Program-made: the position numbers and the translations under genes
Assembly (NCBI RefSeq): GCF_007827365.1
Contig: NZ_VISI01000002.1
Coordinates: forward strand, 5,001-69,000
Reading direction: 5' to 3'
Source: Olleya sp. Hel_I_94
GTDB taxonomy: Bacteria; Bacteroidota; Bacteroidia; Flavobacteriales; Flavobacteriaceae
Length of the DNA stretch: 64,000 bases
Shown here: one piece after another, positions 19,871 through 28,800 of the stretch
How positions within the stretch are numbered: position 1 is the first letter of the stretch
How the letters are laid out: each line of letters begins with the position of its first letter
The notes under the pieces: model-generated
Told to the model about the DNA's origin: nothing
Database searches by the model: none
Seen by the model: the letters and a program-made list of their open reading frames with translations, nothing else

Positions 19871-22800
19871 ATGCAAAATAGAATCGCCAAAATCTTGTTT
19901 TCAACACGATTAACTTCTGTATTATTTATTGTATTTGCTGTCGCTATGGCAGTTGGTACAATTTTAGACAGAAACATGGACACTTCTCCAACTCCTTATA
20001 CACGAAATTTAATCTATAACGCTTGGTGGTTTGAAGCTATTATGGTGTTTTTTATTATCAATTTTGTTGGTAATATTTTTAGATTTAGATTGTTACGTAA
20101 AGAAAAATGGGCAACCTTAATATTACACTTAGCTTTTATCTTAATTATACTAGGTGCAGGTATTACAAGATATTTTGGATTTGAAGGTATGATTGCTATT
20201 AGAGAAGGAGAGACCGAAAGTGGTTTTTTATCTCAAAAAACATACATTACAGCATACATTGATGGTGATTATATGATTGATGGCGTGCCACAGCGTTTAC
20301 CCGTTGAAGCTGAGGTAGATTTTTCTGGAAGAATGGAAAATAGCTTTAATTATACTGCACAATATAATAATACACCTGTTGAATTTGAATTAACTGAATA
20401 TTTTTTGGGTGCTGAAGAAGATGTGGTACCTGATGACGCTGGTGAAAGTTATCTAAAAATAGTAGAAGCTAGAGGTAGTGGACCACATAATCATTTTTTA
20501 AAACAAGGAACGGTAGAAAATATCCATAATTTATTAGTCGCTTTAGACAAACCTACAGATGGAGCAGTTAATATTACCACTACAGAAAATGGTTTAATGA
20601 TACAATCTCCATTTGAAGGAGAATATTTAACTATGGCAACCATGCAACAGGGTCAATTAGTTAAGGACAGTATACAACCCTTAGTTTTACGTTCTAGATA
20701 TGTTATTGGAGATATGCAATTAGTGTTTCCTAAACCAGTTGTAAAAGGAACTTTTGATATTGTAAAAAAAGCTAGTTTTTTAAAGCAAGATGAAAATGCA
20801 GTAGTATTGAATGTGTCTGCTAACGGAGAAACTAAAGAGGTTAAGTTGCTAGGTAGTCAATGGTCTAACAACCGTTTTAAACAAGTAAAAGTAGGAGGTT
20901 TGGATATTGCTTTAAAATATGGTTCTAAAGTTTTAGAATTACCTTTTGAAGTTAAACTAAATGATTTTATTGCAGAAAAATATCCTGGTACAGAAAATAA
21001 TTATTCTTCTTACGAAAGTAAAGTGACTGTAATAGACAAGGAGCAAGGTGATTTTGATTTTCATATTTACATGAATAATATTTTAGACCACAGAGGATAT
21101 CGTTTTTTTCAAGCCGATTTTGATAAAGATTTAAAAGGAACAATACTATCTGTAAATCATGATTTTTGGGGTACTTGGGTTACTTATGCAGGATACTTTT
21201 TACTATACTTTGGTATGATGGCTATCTTGTTTGCTAATCACACTAGATTTAGAGATTTGCAAAATGGCTTAGAAAAAATTAAGAAGAAAAAAACTAAAAT
21301 GCTAACCATTGCATTTTTAAGTTTAAGCGTATTTGGATTTGCACAAGATCAAGAGCATACTGAAAACGATGGACATGGTCACCAATCCAATACAGTTACA
21401 GAGAAGCAAAGACCTAGTAAAGCTCAAATAGATTCTATTTTAAAAGTAAATGTAGCTCCAGAAGCACATGCTAAAAAATTTGGAAGATTAGTTATTCAGG
21501 ATCTTGATGGTCGTATGATGCCTATTGATACGTATGCGTCAGAGTTAGTTAGAAAATTAACTAAGCATGAAGGTTATGAGGGTTTATCATCAGATCAAGT
21601 CTTTTTAAGCATCCTAGAAAGTCCAATGCTATGGTATAATGTCCCAATTATATACTTAGCACCTAAAAAAGCGGATTCTATTAGAGGAATTATTGGATTA
21701 GATAAAGACCAAAAATATGCTGCATTATTAGACTTTTTTGACGATAATTTTCAGTATAAATTAGATTCGTATTTAGAAGAAGCATCTGCAGTAAAATCTC
21801 AAACAGGAGTACAAAAAGAGTTTATTGAAACCAATCAGCGTATTAATTTATTAAGTAATGCTATTGAAGGACGTTCTCTTAAGATCTTTCCAGTACCAGA
21901 CGATGAAAACAATACATGGATTTCTCCTTTTGAATATAAAAATGATGGCTACAATCAAAAAATTAAAGATAGTACCTATGGTAGTTTTATAGGTTCTGGT
22001 TTTGATTGGTATTTATATACTTTAAATGAAGCTAAAAAAACAGGAGACTTTACTAAATCTGAAAAATTATTAGAAGCATTTAAAACCTCTCAACGAAAAG
22101 TTGGAACAAGCGTAATGTTAAGTGAGGATAAGATAAATGCAGAAATTTTATATAACCAATACGATGTGTTTAAAAAACTATTTAGTTGGTATATGTATGC
22201 AGGAACATTGCTATTTATCTTACTTATTTGGCAAATCTTTAAAAGTAGCAATAAGTGGTTAGCTAAAAGTGTTACCATATTTAAATTTATCATATTAGGA
22301 CTATTTGTTATCCATACTTTAGGCTTAATTGCTAGATGGTACATCTCTGGTCATGCACCTTGGAGTGATGCTTATGAGTCTATGATATATGTTGCTTGGG
22401 CAACTATGTTTTTTGGACTGGCTTTTGGAAGAAAAAGTGATTTAACCTTGGCATCTACAGCATTTGTAACAGCAATGATTTTAATGATTGCACACTGGAA
22501 TTGGATGGATCCAGCAATTGCTAACCTTCAGCCTGTATTAAATAGTTATTGGTTAATGATACACGTAGCTGTTATTGTTGCTAGTTATGGTCCATTTACA
22601 TTAGGTATGATTTTAGGTATTGTGTCATTAGTTTTAATGTTGTTGACCAATAAGGACAATAAATCTAAGATGGATTTAAATATAAAAGAACTAACTATTA
22701 TTAATGAAATGGCTTTAACCGTTGGTTTGGTCATGCTAACTATAGGTAATTTTCTTGGTGGACAATGGGCTAATGAAAGTTGGGGAAGATATTGGGGTTG

Positions 22801-23092
22801 GGACCCTAAAGAAACTTGGGCACTTATTAGTATTATGCTTTATGCATTTGTAATCCATATGCGTTTAGTGCCAGGATTACGTGGTAGATGGTTTTTCAAC
22901 TTAATGTCCATTATAACTTTTGGAAGCATTTTAATGACCTATTTTGGAGTTAATTTTTACTTGTCAGGCTTACATAGTTATGCAAGTGGAGATCAAATAG
23001 TAAGCTTCAAATTTATTGGAATAGCGCTTGTAGGTGTCGCTATTTTAGGAGTGTTTTCATACAGGAAGTATGCTAAGTATTATAAAAAATAA
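19871..23092 (+). CDS. ccsBA: Fused cytochrome c biogenesis protein CcsBA (ResB-CcsA)
   Basis: A 1073-residue inner-membrane haem exporter and cytochrome c synthetase (System II). The N-terminal part (1-470) is ResB/CcsB-like: membrane helices at the start, a periplasmic domain, and YRFFQADFDKDLKG before another helix. The central part (490-740) is mainly periplasmic. The C-terminal 330 residues are CcsA, with the conserved haem-binding stretch WGRYWGWDPKETWALIS and flanking histidines in ARWYISGHAPWSDAYESM and VIHMRL. Fusion of the two is normal in Bacteroidota. It ends in a bidirectional terminator. Confidence 0.95.
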   Translation: MQNRIAKILFSTRLTSVLFIVFAVAMAVGTILDRNMDTSPTPYTRNLIYNAWWFEAIMVFFIINFVGNIFRFRLLRKEKWATLILHLAFILIILGAGITRYFGFEGMIAIREGETESGFLSQKTYITAYIDGDYMIDGVPQRLPVEAEVDFSGRMENSFNYTAQYNNTPVEFELTEYFLGAEEDVVPDDAGESYLKIVEARGSGPHNHFLKQGTVENIHNLLVALDKPTDGAVNITTTENGLMIQSPFEGEYLTMATMQQGQLVKDSIQPLVLRSRYVIGDMQLVFPKPVVKGTFDIVKKASFLKQDENAVVLNVSANGETKEVKLLGSQWSNNRFKQVKVGGLDIALKYGSKVLELPFEVKLNDFIAEKYPGTENNYSSYESKVTVIDKEQGDFDFHIYMNNILDHRGYRFFQADFDKDLKGTILSVNHDFWGTWVTYAGYFLLYFGMMAILFANHTRFRDLQNGLEKIKKKKTKMLTIAFLSLSVFGFAQDQEHTENDGHGHQSNTVTEKQRPSKAQIDSILKVNVAPEAHAKKFGRLVIQDLDGRMMPIDTYASELVRKLTKHEGYEGLSSDQVFLSILESPMLWYNVPIIYLAPKKADSIRGIIGLDKDQKYAALLDFFDDNFQYKLDSYLEEASAVKSQTGVQKEFIETNQRINLLSNAIEGRSLKIFPVPDDENNTWISPFEYKNDGYNQKIKDSTYGSFIGSGFDWYLYTLNEAKKTGDFTKSEKLLEAFKTSQRKVGTSVMLSEDKINAEILYNQYDVFKKLFSWYMYAGTLLFILLIWQIFKSSNKWLAKSVTIFKFIILGLFVIHTLGLIARWYISGHAPWSDAYESMIYVAWATMFFGLAFGRKSDLTLASTAFVTAMILMIAHWNWMDPAIANLQPVLNSYWLMIHVAVIVASYGPFTLGMILGIVSLVLMLLTNKDNKSKMDLNIKELTIINEMALTVGLVMLTIGNFLGGQWANESWGRYWGWDPKETWALISIMLYAFVIHMRLVPGLRGRWFFNLMSIITFGSILMTYFGVNFYLSGLHSYASGDQIVSFKFIGIALVGVAILGVFSYRKYAKYYKK

Positions 23093-23111
23093 ACAGTATA
23101 TATTATTACAT

Positions 23112-23149
23112 AAAAAAAGACTCACTAATTATAGTGAGTCTTTTTTTTT
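23112..23149. terminator. Bidirectional terminator between ccsBA and a secreted protein gene
   Basis: AAAGACTCACT / AGTGAGTCTTT arms with long A and T runs on either side, between two convergent genes. Confidence 0.9.
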
Positions 23150-23172
23150 GTATATTAAATTAAGCATTATCC

Positions 23173-24015
23173 TTAATTAGAATTTAGTGCTATTTGCTTA
23201 ACTATAACTTCAGTATCTGTTGTAATGTGTAGTATTAAGTTTTTGTCATTTGTGTTAAGCGGAATATTTATTTTGTTGTTGTTTGCCTTTTCTATGGTTT
23301 TTAAAGCTATTCCCTTATAATTATAAACAGTAATATTTTTGACTTTCGCGTTATTTTCAAATTTCAAATTTAATTGGTTAGTATTTGCATCGTAGCTAAG
23401 ATTTATGCTTTTTGTAGTTGCGTTGTTGTCAAGTTTTGGAGGATTTTCATTACTTCCTAAAGCATTAAAACTATCAATGATAATATCTTCATTATTGGTG
23501 TCTATATCTAATATTTCAGGTTCTTCAAATGCAATGTAAAAACGGTCTGTGTAATCTCCAGCGTCAATAATACCAGTAAAAGGCGTGTCGTTAATATTAG
23601 TATAAGTATTAAGCAAAGCGTCATATATGTATACATTAATATCTGTATTAAAGTTTTCTAAGCTAGATAAGGTAATACTTGCTTCTCCAGATACTTCATT
23701 GTATAATCCAAAAAGATATTGACTAGTATTTTGAAATTGCCCTACACCTTGGATTACATATCTATTGGAGTCTATTAACCAATTTAAATCATTAGTAAAA
23801 GGAGAATATACAGCAGCATCGTAACCATAATCAACACCATCCGTAGCAGCATTGTCTGACGTAAAGGCTAATACAAGTTCTCTTGAGGCTCCATTTGGCG
23901 CATTGTAGTCTAATCTAATGATTTGTATTGAGTTTGCGTTTGTCGTTGTATTGCTATTGTTAGCAAAAGTGTAACTTGTGATTAAAAGTAGGGTTAGTAG
24001 GGCGATTTTTTTCAT
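23173..24015 (-). CDS. Exported protein with type IX secretion-like C-terminal domain
   Basis: 280 residues. A signal peptide (MKKIALLTLLLITSYTFA) is followed by a beta-rich region without a recognised family. The last 70 residues show the type A sorting-domain pattern: a strand like NLKFENNAKVKNITVYNYKG, then KTIEKANNNKINIPLN and a final VIVKQIALN. Proteins with such a domain are exported by the type IX system and anchored or released at the surface. The passenger function is unknown. Confidence 0.7.
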   Translation of the reverse strand: MKKIALLTLLLITSYTFANNSNTTTNANSIQIIRLDYNAPNGASRELVLAFTSDNAATDGVDYGYDAAVYSPFTNDLNWLIDSNRYVIQGVGQFQNTSQYLFGLYNEVSGEASITLSSLENFNTDINVYIYDALLNTYTNINDTPFTGIIDAGDYTDRFYIAFEEPEILDIDTNNEDIIIDSFNALGSNENPPKLDNNATTKSINLSYDANTNQLNLKFENNAKVKNITVYNYKGIALKTIEKANNNKINIPLNTNDKNLILHITTDTEVIVKQIALNSN

Positions 24016-24256
24016 AATAAGGGATATTAATCAGTTAATAGGTTAAATTCTTAGACCAATATAGTTATACTGTTAAAAAACAACTATTAAATGCGTATTT
24101 ATTCGTTTAAATGCATTTTAAAACTGTTAATTTGGTTTTTTTATCGACAAAATACACTTTTAAACCGTTTAAAGTGTTTAATTTTTAGTTGTGAGTTATT
24201 CTTTTTGTTTTCACTTTAATATTTTATTAACTTGTTAAAAATTATAAATCACATTA

Positions 24257-24445
24257 ATGAACTATATTAAAAACTTTGGCTTAAGTAACATTTTACTACT
24301 TATTTTGTGTCTAGCAATTATATTGATTGCCGAGTATTTATTTTTAAAAGGAGAGCAACTACATGGTATTTTTATTTGTTTATGGGCACCAACTCTTTTA
24401 GGTGTAATGATATATGTAAAACTTGTAAACAATGGAAGGAAATAG
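24257..24445 (+). CDS. Small membrane protein, two hydrophobic segments
   Basis: 62 residues with hydrophobic segments at about 11-30 (ILLLILCLAIILIAEYLF) and 38-55 (IFICLWAPTLLGVMIYVKL) and a basic tail. Its last 14 bp overlap the start of the next small ORF, so the two are coupled. No family recognised. Confidence 0.65.
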   Translation: MNYIKNFGLSNILLLILCLAIILIAEYLFLKGEQLHGIFICLWAPTLLGVMIYVKLVNNGRK

Positions 24446-24539
24446 TATTGTATTTTGGTTTTCTATTATCGTATTTTTTTGTGTCTTTGCATGGGCTTTA
24501 GTTATGATTAGAGCTTACAATAAAACAACTAAGGATTAA
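24432..24539 (+). CDS. 35-residue single-pass membrane peptide
   Basis: Read directly: ATG at 24432 and TAA at 24537-24539. The sequence is MEGNSIVFWFSIIVFF, then a hydrophobic stretch with VFAWALVMIRA and a polar NKTTKD tail: one transmembrane helix. It starts inside the preceding 62-codon gene (14-bp overlap) and ends 13 bp before mscL. Both arrangement and hydrophobicity support a real gene. Confidence 0.6.
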   Translation: MEGNSIVFWFSIIVFFCVFAWALVMIRAYNKTTKD

Positions 24540-24552
24540 ATAAAGTTTACAA

Positions 24553-24999
24553 ATGAAATTTTTAAGAGAGTTTAAAGAATTTGCTGTAAAAGGCAACATG
24601 ATGGATATGGCTATAGGTATAATTATAGGTGCATCTTTCAATAAAGTAATTGATGTTTTAGTCAAAAAAGTTTTTTTACCACCATTATCATTATTAACTG
24701 ATGGTTTAAATTTTCAGAATAAGCGCTATATTTTAAGAAATGAGATTGTAAGCAATGATGGTGTGGTTACTAGTCAAGAAGTAGCTGTATATTATGGCGA
24801 ATTGTTTGAGGTTGTATTAGACTTTTTAATTGTTGGTTTAACGGTATTTATAGTTGTTAAAGCTATGAATAGGTTAAAGGATAAATCACACGACACCAAA
24901 AATAAAACAGTTAAAACACCTAAGGATATCGAGTTGTTATCAAGATTATCCGATTTAATGGAAGAGCAAAATGCACTTTTAAAAGCTTCAAAAAAATAA
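24553..24999 (+). CDS. mscL: Large-conductance mechanosensitive channel MscL
   Basis: A 148-residue inner-membrane channel that opens under severe hypo-osmotic stress. Family features are the N-terminal helix FLREFKEFAVKGNMMDMAIG, the pore helix GIIIGASFNKVIDVLVK, a periplasmic loop of about 35 residues, the second helix FEVVLDFLIVGLTVFIVVKAMNRL and a cytoplasmic bundle ending ELLSRLSDLMEEQNALLKA. Two small membrane peptides lie directly upstream and a small basic protein 3 bp downstream, all in one direction. Confidence 0.96.
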   Translation: MKFLREFKEFAVKGNMMDMAIGIIIGASFNKVIDVLVKKVFLPPLSLLTDGLNFQNKRYILRNEIVSNDGVVTSQEVAVYYGELFEVVLDFLIVGLTVFIVVKAMNRLKDKSHDTKNKTVKTPKDIELLSRLSDLMEEQNALLKASKK

Positions 25000-25002
25000 G
25001 AT

Positions 25003-25152
25003 ATGCCTAAGCCTAAAGGTCAAAAAAACACAAAAAACAAAGCCAAACATTCTAAGTTAATGGCTAAAAAGATTAATAAAAAGAAAAAGGAAGAAGCCAC
25101 AAGAAAAGAAAAACTTAAAGCTATTGTAAATAGTCAAATAAATAATAAATAA
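25003..25152 (+). CDS. Small, very basic protein downstream of mscL
   Basis: 49 residues, ATG at 25003 and TAA at 25150-25152. It begins MPKPKGQKNTKNKAKHSK and contains a run of lysines (KKINKKKKEEATRKEK). About 40% of residues are Lys or Arg. It starts 3 bp after the mscL stop and is followed immediately by a terminator. It may bind nucleic acid or be disordered; no family is known to me. Confidence 0.6.
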   Translation: MPKPKGQKNTKNKAKHSKLMAKKINKKKKEEATRKEKLKAIVNSQINNK

Positions 25153-25184
25153 AAAAGAGCCAATTAATATTGGCTCTTTTTTTT
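25151..25184. terminator. Bidirectional terminator after the mscL unit
   Basis: AAAAAAGAGCCAATT / ATTGGCTCTTTTTTT hairpin between convergent genes; it overlaps the last base of each reading frame. Confidence 0.85.
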
Positions 25185-25554
25185 ATAATTTGATTAAAGA
25201 TTTTTCAATATTTAAATCACTTAATATTTTATTCGTAAAACTATAATGTCCTTTAGTTGTAATAATTTTAAAACGATAGTCTTTCATTCTGGTAACTACG
25301 TCTAATAGTCGCCATTTTGTTTTTAATAGTTTAGGTTTTTCGCTTTTTAAGCCTAATTCAAAAAAATATTTTTTGGTACGCTTATAAGCTGTAATGTCAG
25401 GTGTGATAACTAAGCTGTTTTTCTTTTTAATAAAAGATTTAGGCGATTCATATCCATCTAAATCCGCTTTAATATTTTCATACCCTAAAAACTTTAAATG
25501 TTTAATAGATTGTTTTAAAATGTCTTCGTGTGCTTCTTTATCTTGTGCTATCAT
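25183..25554 (-). CDS. Conserved protein of unknown function
   Basis: 123 residues from the ATG at 25552-25554 (a TTG 6 bp earlier is also in frame). It is mostly soluble and basic: DILKQSIKHLKFLGYENIKADLDGY, then VITPDITAYKRTKKYFFELG, an unassigned alpha/beta pattern, resembling small restriction-fold or nucleotide-binding proteins only loosely. I do not recognise a family. Confidence 0.55.
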   Translation of the reverse strand: MIAQDKEAHEDILKQSIKHLKFLGYENIKADLDGYESPKSFIKKKNSLVITPDITAYKRTKKYFFELGLKSEKPKLLKTKWRLLDVVTRMKDYRFKIITTKGHYSFTNKILSDLNIEKSLIKL

Positions 25555-25694
25555 AATCAATAAGATACAAAAAAAAGGATAGATTTTAGTTAAGGACTAG
25601 TTAAAGCTACTTATTAAGTTTTAATATTAGTAAGCCTAGTATTATATAGTCAATTTTAAAATCAGTAATTTAGTAGTCTTAAAGTGTTAACAAA

Positions 25695-26849
25695 ATGAAA
25701 TTAGAAAATCAAGGTTTAAATACCATTTGTACGCATGTTGGTGAAGTGCCAGATGAGCAATTTAAAGGCGCAATATCTCCAATTTATTTATCATCTTCTT
25801 ATCAATTTATGGATGTAGATGTTAAACGTTACCCAAGGTATTTTAATACACCCAATCAAGAATATTTGGCAAAAAAAATAGCAGCTTTAGAACATACAGA
25901 AACAGCTATGATATTTGGCTCTGGTATGGCAGCTATTAGCCACATGTTTTTAGCGTTTTTAAAATCAGGAGATCATATTGTGGTTCAAAATACCTTATAT
26001 GGTGGAACATCTAATTTTATTAGAGAAGAATTTCCTAAATTAAATATAGAGTTCACTTTTACAAATGGTTATAAAGTTGAAGACTTTGAAGCAGCAATAC
26101 AACCAAATACTAAGTTGATTCATATCGAAACACCTTCAAATCCCTTGCTTACCATTACAGATATTAAAGCAATTGCCAATTTAGGTAAACAAAAAAACAT
26201 TGTAACAAGTATAGATAATACGTTTGCAAGTCCAGTAAATCAAAACCCAATAGATTTTGGTATTGATTTAGTAATGCACTCGGCAACTAAATATTTTGGA
26301 GGTCATAGTGATATTTGTGCAGGAGCAGTAGCAGGAAGTAAAGATCATTTAGATAAAATATGGAATGTATCTAAAAATTATGGAGGTAGTTTAAGCGATT
26401 TTACGGTTTGGATGTTGGAGCGTAGCATGAAAACTATGGGTTTACGTGTAAAAGCACAAACTAAAAATGCTAACAAATTAGCAAAATGGTTAGATAAACA
26501 AACATTTGTTAAACAAGTGTATTATCCAGGCTTAAAAAGTCACCCAGAACATAAGTTAGCAAAATCTCAAATGAAGGGCTTTGGAGCTATGTTATCTTTT
26601 GAACTTATAGATAATATAAATTCTGATCAATTCATGAAGCAATTACAGTTAATTAAAGCTTCTATGAGTTTAGCAGGTATAGAAAGCACAATGTTATCTC
26701 CAACACAAACATCACACTCGTTATTAACACCAGAACAACGTTTAGAAATTGGTATATCAGACGGACTTATTCGTTTTTCTTTAGGAATAGAAGAGGCTAA
26801 AGATTTAAAAGCAGATATAAAACAAGCAGTGGAAGCAACCATAAAATAA
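25695..26849 (+). CDS. PLP-dependent trans-sulfuration enzyme (cystathionine gamma-synthase/lyase family)
   Basis: A 384-residue cytosolic Cys/Met metabolism enzyme. The lysine that binds pyridoxal phosphate is in MHSATKYFGGHSD. Other family stretches are SSYQFMDVDVKRYPRYFNTPNQ near the N terminus, GSGMAAISHMFLAFLKSGDH and LSPTQTSHSLLTPEQRLEIG near the C terminus. The family includes cystathionine gamma-synthase, gamma-lyase, methionine gamma-lyase and O-acetylhomoserine sulfhydrylase; this sequence does not separate them. It is followed 30 bp later by rlmF. Confidence 0.9.
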   Translation: MKLENQGLNTICTHVGEVPDEQFKGAISPIYLSSSYQFMDVDVKRYPRYFNTPNQEYLAKKIAALEHTETAMIFGSGMAAISHMFLAFLKSGDHIVVQNTLYGGTSNFIREEFPKLNIEFTFTNGYKVEDFEAAIQPNTKLIHIETPSNPLLTITDIKAIANLGKQKNIVTSIDNTFASPVNQNPIDFGIDLVMHSATKYFGGHSDICAGAVAGSKDHLDKIWNVSKNYGGSLSDFTVWMLERSMKTMGLRVKAQTKNANKLAKWLDKQTFVKQVYYPGLKSHPEHKLAKSQMKGFGAMLSFELIDNINSDQFMKQLQLIKASMSLAGIESTMLSPTQTSHSLLTPEQRLEIGISDGLIRFSLGIEEAKDLKADIKQAVEATIK

Positions 26850-26879
26850 TCAACTCATAATATTTTCAATAAATATATT

Positions 26880-27773
26880 TTGCATAAAAAAAACAAACAT
26901 ACCGACGATTACGATTTTGATCAGCTATCACTGGTTTACACAGACTTAGAGCCCTTCATTTTTACAAATGCCAATAACAAAAAAACTATTGATTTTGCTA
27001 ACCCTAAAGCAGTAAAGGCTTTAAATGCAGCATTATTAAAATCTCATTATGATGTAGCGTTTTGGGATTTTCCTGATCACTTTTTGTGTCCTCCAATTCC
27101 TGGACGTGTAGATTACATACACCACATTTCAGATTTATTAGAGCGTTCTAAATTAACAGAAAATATAACTGTTATGGACATTGGTACAGGTGCAAATTGT
27201 ATTTATCCTTTATTAGGTAATGCAGCGTATGATTGGAGTTATATAGGTGTGGATAGTAATGATGACGCCTTAAAAGCTGCTCAAAATATCATTGACAAAA
27301 ATAACTTACAAGACCAAATTAAACTTAAAAAACAAAATGACGATGCACATGTGTTGTCAGGTGTTTTAAGTGAAACAGATATGGTAACAGTAACCATGTG
27401 TAATCCTCCATTTTTTAAAAATGAAGCTGATGCATTAAAGGCTACAACAAGTAAACTAAAAGGACTTGGAAAGCCCACAGACCAAATGGTCAGAAACTTT
27501 GCTGGACAAGCACATGAATTATGGTACAAAGGTGGAGAAAAAGCTTTTTTGCATAATTATTTATACGAAAGCTCTTTATTAAAAACTGCAAGTTTTTGGT
27601 ACACAAGTTTAGTGTCTAACAAGGATAATGTAAAAACAATAAACCAATCACTTAAAAAGCTAGGTGCTACAGCTGTTTTAACAATAGGAATGAATATTGG
27701 AAACAAAAAAAGTAGAATTGTTGCTTGGACATTTTTAGATGAACAACAAAAAGAAGATTGGAATAAAAATTAA
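26880..27773 (+). CDS. rlmF: 23S rRNA (adenine1618-N6)-methyltransferase RlmF
   Basis: A 297-residue cytosolic methyltransferase that modifies A1618 of 23S rRNA. The start must be TTG at 26880: no ATG lies in frame before residue 100, and the first residues (HKKNKHTDDYDFDQL) align with the family N terminus. Motifs are IDFANPKAVKALNAALLK, the SAM-binding DIGTGANCIYPLLG and the N6-adenine catalytic NPPF in MCNPPFFKNEADA. It lies 6 bp upstream of bshB1. Confidence 0.92.
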   Translation: MHKKNKHTDDYDFDQLSLVYTDLEPFIFTNANNKKTIDFANPKAVKALNAALLKSHYDVAFWDFPDHFLCPPIPGRVDYIHHISDLLERSKLTENITVMDIGTGANCIYPLLGNAAYDWSYIGVDSNDDALKAAQNIIDKNNLQDQIKLKKQNDDAHVLSGVLSETDMVTVTMCNPPFFKNEADALKATTSKLKGLGKPTDQMVRNFAGQAHELWYKGGEKAFLHNYLYESSLLKTASFWYTSLVSNKDNVKTINQSLKKLGATAVLTIGMNIGNKKSRIVAWTFLDEQQKEDWNKN

Positions 27774-27779
27774 GTTATA

Positions 27780-28496
27780 ATGAAAGTAGATATACTAGCA
27801 TTTGGTGCACATCCAGATGATGTAGAGTTAGGCGCAGGAGCGACAATAGCAAAAGAGGTCGCTAACGGTAAAACTGTAGCTATCGTTGACCTAACTAAAG
27901 GAGAGTTAGGAACACGTGGTACAGAGTTGACCAGAAAGGCAGAAGCAGAAGAAGCTAAAAATATATTAGGAGTAGCTTATCGAGAAAATCTAGGTTTTGC
28001 AGATGGTTTTTTTGTTAACGACAAACAGCACCAACTAGAAATTATAAAAATGATACGAAAGTATCAACCAGAGATTATATTATGCAATGCAATTGATGAT
28101 AGACACATTGATCATGGAAAAGGGAGTAAGTTAGTTAGTGACGCTTGTTTTTTAAGTGGTTTAATTAAAATTGAAACTATAGTTAATGGTATGCCTCAAA
28201 AACAATGGAGACCAAAGCAAGTTTACCATTACATACAATGGAAAAATATAGAACCAGATTTTGTTGTAGACGTCTCAGATTACATGGATGTTAAGATGAA
28301 AAGTGTATTAGCCTATAAAACTCAGTTTTTTGATCCTAATAGTAAAGAACCAGAAACACCTATTTCTAGCAAAAACTTTACAGATAGCGTAAAATATAGA
28401 GCAAATGATTTAGGAAGACTAATAAATGTTGATTACGCAGAAGGCTATAATGTAGAGCGTTACGTCGCTGTGGAAAGTTTATTTGATTTAAAGTAA
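27780..28496 (+). CDS. bshB1: Bacillithiol biosynthesis deacetylase BshB1
   Basis: A 238-residue zinc hydrolase that deacetylates GlcNAc-malate in bacillithiol synthesis, the low-molecular-weight thiol of many Bacteroidota. The PIG-L motif is AFGAHPDDVELGAGATI (His11, Asp13, Asp14), then DLTKGELGTRGT and the second metal site DDRHIDHGKGSKLV. Length is normal. It follows rlmF by 6 bp and precedes tRNA-His. Bacillithiol partners BshA and BshC are not in the window. Confidence 0.93.
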   Translation: MKVDILAFGAHPDDVELGAGATIAKEVANGKTVAIVDLTKGELGTRGTELTRKAEAEEAKNILGVAYRENLGFADGFFVNDKQHQLEIIKMIRKYQPEIILCNAIDDRHIDHGKGSKLVSDACFLSGLIKIETIVNGMPQKQWRPKQVYHYIQWKNIEPDFVVDVSDYMDVKMKSVLAYKTQFFDPNSKEPETPISSKNFTDSVKYRANDLGRLINVDYAEGYNVERYVAVESLFDLK

Positions 28497-28515
28497 AAAA
28501 TTTTAAAAAAAAGGT

Positions 28516-28545
28516 TTGGAATAACTACTAAATAAATTACCTTTG
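28516..28545 (+). promoter_or_regulatory. Promoter of tRNA-His
   Basis: TTG at 28516-28518, exactly 19 bp, then TACCTTTG at 28538-28545, a full match to the Bacteroidota -33/-7 consensus TTG-N19-TAnnTTTG, followed by CACA. Confidence 0.75.
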
Positions 28546-28572
28546 CACACGCATTATTAAATGTGCACAAAT

Positions 28573-28648
28573 GGTGGTTGTAGCTCAGCTGGTTAGAGCG
28601 TCGGTTTGTGGTACCGAAAGTCGCCGGTTCGAACCCGGTCTTCCACCC
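28573..28648 (+). tRNA. tRNA-His (anticodon GTG)
   Basis: A complete cloverleaf can be drawn. The D stem is GCTC/GAGC, the anticodon stem TCGGT/ACCGA with loop TTGTGGT giving anticodon GTG, the variable loop 5 nt, and the T arm GCCGG-TTCGAAC-CCGGT. An extra G at 28573 pairs with C73, the tRNA-His hallmark. The acceptor stem pairs GTGGTTG with CTTCCAC and so has two adjacent T-T mismatches. CCA is not encoded in full. Confidence 0.92.
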
Positions 28649-28654
28649 AAAAGC

Positions 28655-28688
28655 AAAAAGCTTCTCTAAATTTAGAGAAGCTTTTTTT
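28655..28688 (+). terminator. Intrinsic terminator of tRNA-His
   Basis: AAAAAGCTTCTCTAAA / TTTAGAGAAGCTTTTT perfect hairpin with T run, just after the tRNA. Confidence 0.9.
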
Positions 28689-28759
28689 GTGCTTTTTATT
28701 TTAAGTATAAGTGAATGTGTTTAGACTTTTATAATTAATAACTTCAAAAGATAATACAT

Positions 28760-28794
28760 AAAAAAAAGTCCTGTAAAATTACAGGACTTTTTTT
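28760..28794 (-). terminator. Intrinsic terminator of the M28 peptidase gene
   Basis: AAAAGTCCTGTAA / TTACAGGACTTTT arms with T run on the minus strand, 7 bp past the stop codon. Confidence 0.88.
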
Positions 28795-28800
28795 ATGTTG

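Noticed and set aside
24307..24501. 64-codon plus-strand ORF
   Set aside because: Overlaps the 62-codon and 35-codon membrane genes in another frame; the overlapped frames have better hydrophobic design.
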